A DNA stretch of 13,643 nt, from NCBI GenBank assembly GCA_023415605.1, contig JAEZKB010000216.1, positions 1 to 13,643 on the forward strand. Reading direction: 5' to 3'. This document shows positions 7,140 to 13,643 of the stretch, one piece after another; the stretch's first letter is position 1, and each line of letters starts with the position of its first letter. Made by a program: the position numbers and the translations under genes. The notes beneath the pieces are model-generated. The model saw nothing but the letters and a program-made list of their open reading frames with translations. It made no database searches and was not told where the DNA came from. The DNA is from Pseudomonadota bacterium. GTDB taxonomy: Bacteria; Pseudomonadota; Alphaproteobacteria; Rhizobiales; Devosiaceae.

Positions 7140-8759
7140 ATGAAAATCAGAAACGTCCTTAGGGCCCTCGCGGTCGCTGGTATGCTCGGCGTTGCCAGCA
7201 TCGGTAGCGCGCAGGCTGTCACGCTCAACACCATGAACGGTTCCGAGCCTGGCACCCTCGATCCGCACAAGGCGTCGGGTGACTGGCAGAACCGCATCAT
7301 CGGCGATTATATCGAGGGTCTGGTCGCCGAGGACGCCAATGCTGCCGCTATTCCGGGCCAGGCAGAGTCATGGGACATCTCCGAGGACGGCCTCACCTAC
7401 ACGTTCCATCTGCGCGACGGCATTCAGTGGAGCGATGGCACTCCGGTGACGGCGGCTGACTTCGAGTTCGCCTTCCGCCGGCTTTTCGATCCGGCCACCG
7501 CGTCCGAATATGCCTACCTGCAGTATCCGATCAAAGGCGGCTCGGAGATTTCCGACGGCTCGCTGCCGCCCGACACCGCCGATTTCGGTGTCAAGGCTGT
7601 CGATGACAAGACGCTCGAGATCACCCTCGAAGGCCCGACCCCTTACTTCATCGAAGCGCTGACCCACTACACCGCCTATCCTGTGCCCAAGCATGTGGTC
7701 GAGAAGTTCGGCGCCGACTGGACCAATGTCGGCAACATCGTCGGCAACGGCCCGTTCAAAGTCGTGGAGTGGGTTCCGGGCAACTACGTCAAGTCGGTCA
7801 AGTCGGACACCTATTATGGCAAGGACGACATCAAGATCGACGAGGTCTACTACTACGTCCAGGAAGATCTGAAGGCGGCGTTCAATCGCTATCGTGCCGG
7901 CGAGTACGACATCCTGACCGACCTGGCCAACGACGACCAGAAGATCGTCAAGGACACGATGCCGGACGAAGGCCACTTCACACCGTTCCAGGGCATCCAT
8001 TACTACGTGATCAATCAGGAGCGCCCGCCCTTCGACAATGTGAAGGTGCGCGAAGCTCTGTCGATCTCGATCAACCGCGACGTCATCGGTCCCGATATCT
8101 GGGGGTCGGGCGAGCCGCCGGCCTATGGCTGGGTACCGCCGGGGACCGGCAACTACGAAGGCGTGACCCCATACATGCCGACATGGGCTTCGCAGCCCTA
8201 TGAGGAGCGCGTGGCGCAAGCCAAGGCGTTGATGGCGGAGGCCGGCTATACGACCGAGAACCCGCTCAAGCTCCAGCTGCGCTACAACACCAACGACAAC
8301 CACCAGAATCTCGCCGTGGCGATCTCGGCGATGTGGTCGGAAATCGGTGTGCAGGCCGAGCTCTTCAACGCCGAAACCAAGGTGCACTACGACGCGCTGC
8401 GTGCCGGCGACTTCGATGTCGGCCGCGCCGGCTGGCTCAACGACTACTCCGATCCGAGCAACACCCTCGAACTACTTGTCACCGGCACCTCGCAGGACGG
8501 CAAGATGAACTGGGGCAACAACTACGGCCGCTTCTCCAATCCCGACGTCGATCGGCTGGTGAAGGAAGCGGCGACCGAGAAGGATCTGGTCAAGCGCGCC
8601 GCGCTCCTGAGCGAAGCCGAGAAGATCGCGATGGACAACTTCGCGGCCATCCCGCTCGTCTACTACTTGGCGTCCAACGTGGTGAAGCCGTCGATCCAGG
8701 GCTTTGTCGACAACGCCAAGGACATCCACCGTACCCGGTGGCTGACCAAGACCGAATAA
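7140..8759 (+). CDS. oppA: Periplasmic substrate-binding protein of a peptide-type ABC transporter (SBP family 5)
   Basis: This 539-residue precursor has a clear Sec signal: basic MKIRNVLR, a hydrophobic core and SAQA, with cleavage expected after residue 26. The mature protein shows family-5 hallmarks: NGSEPGTLDPHKASGDW near its start, AESWDISEDGLTYTFHLRDG and IQWSDGTPVTAADFEFAFRR (about residues 77-117), then PPFDNVKVREALSISINRDVI. It captures ligand in the periplasm and delivers it to the OppBC channel. Family 5 includes binders of oligopeptides, dipeptides, murein peptides, nickel, opines and sugars, so 'Opp' is a family label and the ligand is not proven. AAGGAG at 7124-7129 precedes the ATG by 10 nt. 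The upstream region carries the palindrome shared with fadD-fadE. A stem-loop separates it from oppB. Confidence 0.93.
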   Translation: MKIRNVLRALAVAGMLGVASIGSAQAVTLNTMNGSEPGTLDPHKASGDWQNRIIGDYIEGLVAEDANAAAIPGQAESWDISEDGLTYTFHLRDGIQWSDGTPVTAADFEFAFRRLFDPATASEYAYLQYPIKGGSEISDGSLPPDTADFGVKAVDDKTLEITLEGPTPYFIEALTHYTAYPVPKHVVEKFGADWTNVGNIVGNGPFKVVEWVPGNYVKSVKSDTYYGKDDIKIDEVYYYVQEDLKAAFNRYRAGEYDILTDLANDDQKIVKDTMPDEGHFTPFQGIHYYVINQERPPFDNVKVREALSISINRDVIGPDIWGSGEPPAYGWVPPGTGNYEGVTPYMPTWASQPYEERVAQAKALMAEAGYTTENPLKLQLRYNTNDNHQNLAVAISAMWSEIGVQAELFNAETKVHYDALRAGDFDVGRAGWLNDYSDPSNTLELLVTGTSQDGKMNWGNNYGRFSNPDVDRLVKEAATEKDLVKRAALLSEAEKIAMDNFAAIPLVYYLASNVVKPSIQGFVDNAKDIHRTRWLTKTE

Positions 8760-8773
8760 GCATCATCCGAATG

Positions 8774-8803
8774 GTCCTGCCACGGCATAGCTCGCGGCAG
8801 GAC
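8774..8803 (+). repeat. Stem-loop between oppA and oppB
   Basis: GTCCTGCC (8774-8781) pairs perfectly with GGCAGGAC (8796-8803) around a 14-nt loop, within the 88-nt gap between the genes. There is no T-run. Such hairpins after binding-protein genes often stabilise that part of the mRNA and raise binding-protein levels above those of the permease. Confidence 0.5.
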
Positions 8804-8847
8804 TGCCGTTCCTCCGGGGACGGGCAACCAGAAAGGTGTGCGGACGC

Positions 8848-9768
8848 ATGTTCGGTTACGCCCTGCGGCGCGTGCTGTCGGCCATTCCGGTCGCGCTGAT
8901 CGCCGTTACTGCCTGCTTCTTTATCCTGCGACTGGCCCCGGGTGGGCCTTTTGATGGCGAGCGCGCGCTGCCGCCCACGACGCTGGCGAACCTGCGCGCC
9001 TACTACAATCTCGATCAGCCGATCCTGATGCAGTACCTGTCCTATGTGGGCGGTCTGCTGCGCGGCGATCTTGGGCCTTCGATGGTCTACAATGATTTCA
9101 CCGTGTCGGAGATGCTGTCCATCGGGTTGCCGTTCACGATGACGCTCGGCTTTTCCGCCTTTATCGTCGCGACGGCGGTCGGGCTGGTGGCGGGGGCGCT
9201 CGCGGCCGTCAACCAGAACCGGTGGCCGGATTATTCGCTGGTGGCGCTGGTCATGGTGGGCCTCGTGGTCCCCAACTTCCTGATGGGCAGCCTGCTGCAA
9301 CTTGTGTTCGGCGTCTATCTGCGCTGGCTGCCGGCGGGCGGCTACAATGGCAATGTCTGGCAGCTGGTGCTGCCCATCACCGTGCTGGCGCTACCGCATG
9401 CGGGCCGCATTGCTCGCCTGATGCGCGGCTCGATGATCGAGGTGCTCGGCACCAATTACATCCGCACCGCCAAGTCCAAGGGCATCGGCGAGCGGCTGAT
9501 CCTGGCGCGGCATGCGCTCAAGCCCGCACTGATCCCAGTGGTCTCCTATCTGGGGCCGGGGCTCTCCTACCTGCTCACGGGGTCGCTCGTGGTCGAACAG
9601 ATTTTCGCGCTGCCAGGTATCGGCAAGTTCTTCATCGCCGCCGCGCTCAACCGCGACTATGGCCTCGTACTCGGAACGACCATCCTCTACATGGTAATCA
9701 TCCTGGTGCTCAATCTCATCGTCGACGTGCTCTATGCGTGGCTCGATCCCAAGGTGAGGTACCGCTGA
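8848..9768 (+). CDS. oppB: Peptide-type ABC transporter permease, OppB subunit
   Basis: This 306-residue inner-membrane protein begins MFGYALRRVLSAIPVALIAV and continues RLAPGGPFDGERAL, the classic OppB start. About six membrane helices are visible. The cytoplasmic coupling region is GTNYIRTAKSKGI followed by RHALKPALIPVVSYLG, and it ends DVLYAWLDPKVRYR as usual for the family. With OppC it forms the channel for ligand handed over by OppA. I chose the ATG at 8848 rather than the in-frame GTG at 8836, because the family start matches and AAAGG (8832-8836) could serve as ribosome-binding site, although its 11-nt spacing is long. Its stop TGA overlaps the oppC ATG (TGATG), so translation is probably coupled. 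Confidence 0.94.
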   Translation: MFGYALRRVLSAIPVALIAVTACFFILRLAPGGPFDGERALPPTTLANLRAYYNLDQPILMQYLSYVGGLLRGDLGPSMVYNDFTVSEMLSIGLPFTMTLGFSAFIVATAVGLVAGALAAVNQNRWPDYSLVALVMVGLVVPNFLMGSLLQLVFGVYLRWLPAGGYNGNVWQLVLPITVLALPHAGRIARLMRGSMIEVLGTNYIRTAKSKGIGERLILARHALKPALIPVVSYLGPGLSYLLTGSLVVEQIFALPGIGKFFIAAALNRDYGLVLGTTILYMVIILVLNLIVDVLYAWLDPKVRYR

Positions 9769-10685
9769 TGGCCGGTATCACTGCCAAGGACGCGACCCTC
9801 ACCGACTATGCCAACCGGCTGGCGCAGGAGGCGCCCAAGGGCCGCTCGCTAACTCAGGACGCGCTGCGGCGCCTGATGCGCAACAAGGCGGCGCTGGTCT
9901 CGATCTTCGTGCTCATCGCCATCGTGCTGTTCGCGTTTGTTGGGCCTTATTTCGCGCCATGGGCCTATGACAAGGTCGATTGGACCTCGATCCGTAAACC
10001 GCCGAACTTTGAGAAGCTGCATTTTTTCGGCACCGACGCCAATGGCCGCGACATGATGGCTCGCGTCATGCAGGGCACGCAGATGTCGATCGTTGTGGCG
10101 TTCGTAGCCACCTTCGTGTCGGTCGTGATCGGAATTACTTACGGTGCTGTGGCCGGCTATTTCGGCGGCAAGGTCGATGCCGTCATGATGCGCTTTGTCG
10201 ATATCATGTACGCGCTGCCCTATATTCTCTTCGTTATCATTCTGGTGGTGATCTTCGGGCGTTCGCCAATCCTGCTCTTTGTTGGTATCGGCTGCCTGGA
10301 ATGGCTGACCATGGCGCGCATCGTCCGTGGGCAGACGCTGAGCTTGAAGCAGCGCGAGTTCATCGAAGCAGCCAAGGCCGGAGGGGCAGGGCCATTCGCC
10401 ATCATCTTCCGCCACATCGTGCCCAACCTGACTGGCCCGGTGGTGATCTACGCTACGCTCACGATCCCTGAAATCATTATCACGGAGAGTTTTCTTTCCT
10501 ATCTGGGCTTGGGCGTGCAGGAACCGCAGACCTCGCTGGGCACGCTGATTTCTGCGGGCGCGCCGGTGATTGAGACGCTTCCCTGGATGCTGCTCGTCCC
10601 GGCGGCGGTGCTCATCACCATGCTGCTCTGCCTCACCTATCTGGGCGATGGTCTCCGCGACGCGCTCGATCCAAAGGACCGTTGA
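9768..10685 (+). CDS. oppC: Peptide-type ABC transporter permease, OppC subunit
   Basis: This 305-residue protein has a cytoplasmic N-terminus (about 35 residues, including GRSLTQDALRRLMRNKAAL), one helix, then a periplasmic part with the OppC/DppC signature HFFGTDANGRDMMARVMQGT. Five further hydrophobic segments follow, with the ATPase-coupling loop EAAKAGGAGPFAIIFRHIVPNL between them. The tail GDGLRDALDPKDR is typical of the family. The start is the ATG in TGATG overlapping the oppB stop, with GGTGAGG a short way upstream inside oppB. OppC pairs with OppB in the membrane and contacts OppD/OppF. The stop is one base from the oppD ATG. Confidence 0.94.
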   Translation: MAGITAKDATLTDYANRLAQEAPKGRSLTQDALRRLMRNKAALVSIFVLIAIVLFAFVGPYFAPWAYDKVDWTSIRKPPNFEKLHFFGTDANGRDMMARVMQGTQMSIVVAFVATFVSVVIGITYGAVAGYFGGKVDAVMMRFVDIMYALPYILFVIILVVIFGRSPILLFVGIGCLEWLTMARIVRGQTLSLKQREFIEAAKAGGAGPFAIIFRHIVPNLTGPVVIYATLTIPEIIITESFLSYLGLGVQEPQTSLGTLISAGAPVIETLPWMLLVPAAVLITMLLCLTYLGDGLRDALDPKDR

Positions 10686-10686
10686 T

Positions 10687-11676
10687 ATGGACAAAGACAA
10701 AGTCCTCGCTGTCGACGGCTTGAATGTCACTTTCGAACTGCATCAGTCGGAAGTGCATGCCGTCCGCGATCTCAATTTCACGCTCTCGCGCGGGGAGACC
10801 CTCGCCGTGGTCGGGGAAAGCGGCTCGGGCAAGAGCCAGGCGTTCCTCTCGATCATGGGGCTTCTCGCCCGCAATGGCCGGGTGAGCGGCCGGGCCATGC
10901 TGGGCGATGTCAACCTCATCGGCATGCCGCCGGGCCAGCTCGACACCTATCGCGGGCGCGACATCGCGATGATCTTCCAGGATCCGATGACCTCGCTCAA
11001 TCCGAGCCTCAAGGTGCGCACGCAGCTCGCCGAAGTGCTGATGCAGCACCAGGGCATGGAAAAGCCGGCGGCGCAGAAGGCGGTGATCGAGATGCTCGAA
11101 CGGGTCGGCATGCCCGAGCCCGTCAAGCGCGCCAACGCCTATCCGCACGAACTGTCGGGCGGTATGCGGCAGCGCGTGATGATCGCCATGGCGCTGCTCT
11201 GCCGGCCCAAGATTCTCATCGCCGACGAACCGACGACGGCGCTCGACGTCACGGTGCAGGCGCAGATGCTCGATCTCTTCAAGACGCTCACGGACGATTT
11301 CGGCACGGCGCTGGTGATGATCACGCATGATCTCGGAGTGGTCGCCGGCCTCGCCGACCGCATGATGGTGATGTATGGCGGTCGCTGCGTCGAAAAGGGC
11401 ACCACCGACCAGCTGTTCTACGATCCGCGCCATCCCTATACGCTGGGGCTGCTGCACTCGACGCCGCATGTGGCGAGGCGCGCCCAGCGGCTCGATCCCA
11501 TCCAGGGGCTGCCGCCCAGCCTCGAGCATCTGCCCTCGGGCTGCTCGTTCCATCCGCGCTGTGCGTTCCGGTTCGACAAGTGCTTTGCCGAGCGGCCGCC
11601 GCTCGAAGAGATCGGGGCAGGGCGGTCCAAGGCCTGCTGGTATGAGGGCGTGCTCGAGCGCCGCGAGGTGGCATGA
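10687..11676 (+). CDS. oppD: Peptide-type ABC transporter ATP-binding protein, OppD subunit
   Basis: This 329-residue cytoplasmic ATPase powers transport. It has Walker A GESGSGKS with Lys49, a Q-loop in IFQDPMTSLNPS, signature LSGGMRQRV (from residue 156), Walker B ILIADEPTTALD with Asp180-Glu181 and the switch histidine in MITHDLGVV. All catalytic elements are intact. The C-terminal oligopeptide/dipeptide domain contains Cys286, Cys292, Cys299 and Cys317 (C-x5-C-x6-C-x17-C), a pattern known in OppD/DppD proteins to hold a [4Fe-4S] cluster. The residue after GKS is Gln where Thr is commoner, an allowed variation. The ATG begins one base after the oppC stop. The stop overlaps oppF in ATGATGG. 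Confidence 0.94.
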   Translation: MDKDKVLAVDGLNVTFELHQSEVHAVRDLNFTLSRGETLAVVGESGSGKSQAFLSIMGLLARNGRVSGRAMLGDVNLIGMPPGQLDTYRGRDIAMIFQDPMTSLNPSLKVRTQLAEVLMQHQGMEKPAAQKAVIEMLERVGMPEPVKRANAYPHELSGGMRQRVMIAMALLCRPKILIADEPTTALDVTVQAQMLDLFKTLTDDFGTALVMITHDLGVVAGLADRMMVMYGGRCVEKGTTDQLFYDPRHPYTLGLLHSTPHVARRAQRLDPIQGLPPSLEHLPSGCSFHPRCAFRFDKCFAERPPLEEIGAGRSKACWYEGVLERREVA

Positions 11677-12677
11677 TGGATCATCGTCCCGAGCTCCTCC
11701 GCATCGAAAATCTCGGCAAGGTGTTCTCGCTGTCCGCCGGGCTCTTTGCGCGGCCGTTCACGCTGACGGCGCTGACCGATATCAACTTCACCATCCGCCA
11801 GGGGGAGACGCTGGGGATCGTGGGGGAGAGTGGGTGCGGCAAGTCCACCCTGGGGCGGTGCATCCTCAACCTCCTCACGCCCGACTCGGGCCGGGTGGTG
11901 TGGATGGGCGAGGACATCACGCATCTGCCGGAAGCAGCGATGCGCAAGCGCCGCCGCGACCTGCAGATCATCTTCCAGGACCCGCTGGCCTCGCTCAATC
12001 CGCGCATGACGGTGGGCGAGATCATCGGCGATCCGTTGCGCACGCTGATGCCGGAGATGAAGGCGGCCGAGCGCCAGCAGCGGGTGGTCAAGACCATGGA
12101 GGCGGTGGGGCTGCTGCCGGAAATGATCAACCGCTATCCGCACGAGTTCTCGGGCGGGCAGGCGCAGCGCATCGGCATTGCCCGGGCGCTGATCACCGAA
12201 CCGAAACTCATCGTCTGCGACGAGCCGGTGTCGGCGCTCGACGTCTCGATCCAGGCGCAGATCCTCAACCTCCTCGCCGATCTCAAGGAGCAGTTCGGGC
12301 TGACGCTGATCTTCATTTCGCACAACCTCTCGGTGGTGCGGCATGTATCGGACCGGATCCTGGTGCTCTATCTGGGGCGGATGGTCGAGCTCACCGATGG
12401 CGACGAGCTCTACAACCACCCCAAGCACCCCTATACCCGGGCGCTGCTGACGGCGGTGCCGGTTCCGGACCCGCAGCGGGCCCGGCAGCGCAATATCGAG
12501 GGGCTGGTGGGGGAGATCCCCTCGCCGATCAACCCGCCCTCTGGCTGCGCCTTCCGCACTCGTTGCCGCTTTGCGATCGGGCTTTGCGCCGAGCAGCGGC
12601 CGCCGCTGGAAAATACCGGCACGGGGCTGGTGGCCTGCCACCGGTGGAAGGAACTGGAGCTGGCGGCCGGAGCCTAG
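11673..12677 (+). CDS. oppF: Peptide-type ABC transporter ATP-binding protein, OppF subunit
   Basis: The second ATPase of the transporter has 334 residues. It opens with the OppF-type start LLRIENLGKVFSLSAGLFAR, then Walker A GESGCGKST with Lys57, IFQDPLASLNPR, signature FSGGQAQRIG (from residue 159), Walker B LIVCDEPVSALD with Asp183-Glu184, and FISHNLSVV. The C-terminal domain has Cys292, Cys298, Cys305 and Cys322 (C-x5-C-x6-C-x16-C), parallel to OppD. Two ATGs lie in tandem (11673 and 11676). The first overlaps oppD by 4 nt, but the second has the better 7-nt spacing from GAGG (11665-11668), so the true start may be one residue later. It ends the opp operon. No convincing terminator follows directly. 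Confidence 0.94.
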   Translation: MMDHRPELLRIENLGKVFSLSAGLFARPFTLTALTDINFTIRQGETLGIVGESGCGKSTLGRCILNLLTPDSGRVVWMGEDITHLPEAAMRKRRRDLQIIFQDPLASLNPRMTVGEIIGDPLRTLMPEMKAAERQQRVVKTMEAVGLLPEMINRYPHEFSGGQAQRIGIARALITEPKLIVCDEPVSALDVSIQAQILNLLADLKEQFGLTLIFISHNLSVVRHVSDRILVLYLGRMVELTDGDELYNHPKHPYTRALLTAVPVPDPQRARQRNIEGLVGEIPSPINPPSGCAFRTRCRFAIGLCAEQRPPLENTGTGLVACHRWKELELAAGA

Positions 12678-12821
12678 CCCGCCTGCCCGTATAGCCCGCG
12701 ATTCACACCGCGGAGCGGGTGCTTCCAGTGCCTGCATCGGCGGAAAGCTCCTTGCCGAACCTTTTGTGGTGAGGAGTCTGCCACGAACGGTCGCAAGCGG
12801 GGATTTTGTGGGCTGGAAGCG

Positions 12822-12850
12822 TTGACAGCCCCGGGCTTTCCCCTTATCTA
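12822..12850 (+). promoter_or_regulatory. Strong sigma-70-type promoter for rpmJ
   Basis: TTGACA (12822-12827), a perfect -35 consensus, is followed after 17 nt by TATCTA (12845-12850). Transcription should start near 12857, about 50 nt before the rpmJ ATG. It separates rpmJ from the opp operon and fits a highly expressed ribosomal protein gene. Confidence 0.75.
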
Positions 12851-12864
12851 GGCCGCCAATCCAA

Positions 12865-12889
12865 GGGCGCACGGGCGCCCCTTTTATTT
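12865..12889 (+). terminator. Hairpin plus T-tract in the rpmJ leader (possible attenuator)
   Basis: GGGCGC (12865-12870) and GCGCCC (12875-12880) form a perfect 6-bp GC stem with loop ACGG, followed by CTTTTATTT. This is the layout of an intrinsic terminator, but it lies inside the rpmJ 5' leader, only about 10 nt after the predicted transcription start. It may act as an attenuator, a 5' stabiliser, or a terminator for read-through from oppF. Confidence 0.45.
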
Positions 12890-12906
12890 CGTGCCGAGGT
12901 CGATCG

Positions 12907-13032
12907 ATGAAGATCCGCAATTCCCTGAAGGCTTTGATGGGCCGCCATCGCGCCAACAAGCTGGTCCGCCGTCGCGGCCGCGTCTACATCATCAACAAGG
13001 TCGACAAGCGCTACAAGGCCCGCCAGGGCTGA
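12907..13032 (+). CDS. rpmJ: 50S ribosomal protein L36, cysteine-free form
   Basis: The 41-residue product starts MKIRNSLKALMGRHRANKLV and ends INKVDKRYKARQG, which is full length for bacterial L36 of the alphaproteobacterial type. It is very basic, as expected for a 23S rRNA-binding protein of the large subunit. It has no cysteine, so it lacks the zinc ribbon of zinc-binding L36; this is normal in Rhizobiales-type genomes as far as I recall. The start is fixed by GAGGT at 12896-12900, 6 nt before the ATG. It is a single-gene unit with its own strong promoter (12822-12850) and terminator (13071-13096). A longer overlapping frame exists but only this frame encodes the L36 sequence. Confidence 0.95.
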   Translation: MKIRNSLKALMGRHRANKLVRRRGRVYIINKVDKRYKARQG

Positions 13033-13070
13033 GTTGCCGCGCGCCTTTCAAGGTGCGCCGCCTTGAACGC

Positions 13071-13096
13071 AAAAGCTCGCTTCGGCGGGCTTTTTT
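13071..13096 (+). terminator. Intrinsic terminator of rpmJ
   Basis: AAAAGCTCGC (13071-13080) pairs with GCGGGCTTTT (13085-13094) across a TTCG tetraloop, with one U-G pair, and the right arm runs into TTTTTT (13091-13096). This is a textbook rho-independent terminator 39 nt after the rpmJ stop. A smaller stem (CGCGCCTT with AAGGTGCG, about 13040-13057) precedes it. Confidence 0.88.
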
Positions 13097-13193
13097 CGTT
13101 TTCCGGTAGACCAGCCATGCGGGAGCGCATACTAGACTTTTCACGGGGATGACCTTAGGTGCGCGCCGTGGACGCGATACTCAAGGGCAGATC

Positions 13194-13598
13194 ATGCTGA
13201 AGTCGCGCGTCTTCACGATTTCGATCCACCGCCGCTATGCGGAGGTTTACGGCTTCCTCGCCGAACCCAGGAACCTGCCGCTCTGGGGCGGCACCGAACC
13301 CGATACCGAGATCAGGCATCTGGGCGGCAACGATTATCTCGTCTGCCTGCCGCGCGGCCGCCGGGTGATGCGGTTCACGCCGTTCAACGAGTTCGGCGTG
13401 CTCGATTATCAGGTGTTCCTCGAAGGCGAGAGCGGCGGGCCGGTCACCCCGATCCGGCTGCACCCCAACCAGGAGGGCTGCGAACTGGTCTTCACCTGGT
13501 TTCAGCGCGCCGGCGTCACCGACGAGCAGTTCGAGTCGGAGGCCGAGTGGGCCTATTCGGACCTCCTGCGCATGAAGGCCTATATCGAGGCGCGGTAG
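13194..13598 (+). CDS. SRPBCC (START/polyketide-cyclase-like) family protein
   Basis: This soluble 134-residue protein begins MLKSRVFTISIHRRYAEVYGFLAEPRNLPLWG. A first strand, then a helix with VYGFLAEPRNLPLW, is the usual opening of helix-grip (SRPBCC) proteins. Alternating strands follow (DYLVCLPRGRRVMRFTPFNEFGVLDYQVFL, then GCELVFTWFQ), and a long C-terminal helix ends LLRMKAYIEAR, which would close the hydrophobic pocket. Such proteins bind lipophilic ligands or act as cyclases or chaperones; no specific role can be read here. The ATG at 13194 is preferred because AAGGGCAG lies just upstream and the fold starts at once. An in-frame ATG at 13149 would add 15 poorly conserved-looking residues. 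It is a single gene, with no clear promoter seen. Confidence 0.75.
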   Translation: MLKSRVFTISIHRRYAEVYGFLAEPRNLPLWGGTEPDTEIRHLGGNDYLVCLPRGRRVMRFTPFNEFGVLDYQVFLEGESGGPVTPIRLHPNQEGCELVFTWFQRAGVTDEQFESEAEWAYSDLLRMKAYIEAR

Positions 13599-13614
13599 CC
13601 TTCCGCGCCCCGGA

Positions 13615-13643
13615 CCTCGTGGTTCGACAGGCTCACCATGAGG
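13615..13643. repeat. Palindromic intergenic repeat at window edge
   Basis: CCTCGTGG (13615-13622) and CCATGAGG (13636-13643) are inverted arms pairing at 8 positions (one a G-T pair) around the 13-nt centre TTCGACAGGCTCA. I recall this sequence, read as CCTCATGGTGAGCCTGTCGAA on the other strand, as a very frequent intergenic palindrome in alphaproteobacterial genomes. It follows the SRPBCC gene by 16 nt and may continue past the window. Confidence 0.6.

Noticed and set aside
8836..8847. Upstream in-frame GTG start for oppB
   Set aside because: It would overlap its own ribosome-binding site and add residues not typical of OppB; the ATG at 8848 gives the classic family start.
12694..12720. 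Possible oppF terminator (GCCCGC/GCGGGT or CCGCG/CGCGG stems)
   Set aside because: Short stems with alternative pairings, a long loop and no T-tract; too weak to call.
11375..12959. Long open frames on both strands across oppD/oppF (439 codons plus, 507 codons minus)
   Set aside because: They overlap the well-supported OppD and OppF frames with intact Walker motifs and have Arg/Ala/Gly-biased nonsense composition.
12891..13109. 72-codon frame starting GTG over rpmJ
   Set aside because: The overlapping frame at 12907-13032 encodes clear ribosomal protein L36 with a good ribosome-binding site; this one runs into the terminator.

Overview
The window looks like a chromosomal segment of a GC-rich alphaproteobacterium, most likely Hyphomicrobiales and perhaps Devosia-like. 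This rests on the high GC content, the cysteine-free form of ribosomal protein L36, a small membrane protein beginning MADNVVKFRK that I recall from this order, and a palindromic repeat at the right edge of a kind I recall from alphaproteobacterial intergenic regions. No phage, IS, CRISPR, tRNA or rRNA sequence was seen.

Layout: (1) 1-643, minus strand: the N-terminal part of fadD (long-chain acyl-CoA ligase), cut by the left edge. (2) 644-849: a divergent control region with two copies of an ACGT-core palindrome. (3) 850-6796, plus strand: a tight operon fadE - fadJ - fadI - small membrane protein, with gaps of 17 nt, 3 nt and a 1-nt overlap. With fadD it encodes a full beta-oxidation route: activation, dehydrogenation, hydration and second dehydrogenation, thiolysis. 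(4) 6797-7139: a gene-free stretch with a third copy of the palindrome. (5) 7140-12677, plus strand: a complete family-5 peptide-type ABC transporter, oppA-oppB-oppC-oppD-oppF, with a stem-loop between oppA and oppB and overlapping or nearly abutting genes after that. (6) 12678-13096: rpmJ (L36) with a strong sigma-70-type promoter, a hairpin plus T-tract in its leader and a clear intrinsic terminator after it. (7) 13194-13598: a small SRPBCC/polyketide-cyclase-like protein, followed by a palindromic repeat at the window edge.

The most interesting signal is regulatory. The perfect 16-bp palindrome TTGACGTATACGTCAA lies between fadD and fadE (761-776), a degenerate copy lies over the likely fadD -35 box (694-709), and a copy with one changed base lies upstream of oppA (6975-6990). 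This suggests that one unidentified regulator, not encoded here, controls both fatty acid oxidation and the neighbouring 'oligopeptide' transporter. If so, the transporter's real cargo may relate to lipid catabolism, or the two functions share a nutritional signal. The gene families are otherwise well known, and I see no clearly new enzymatic or defence system.
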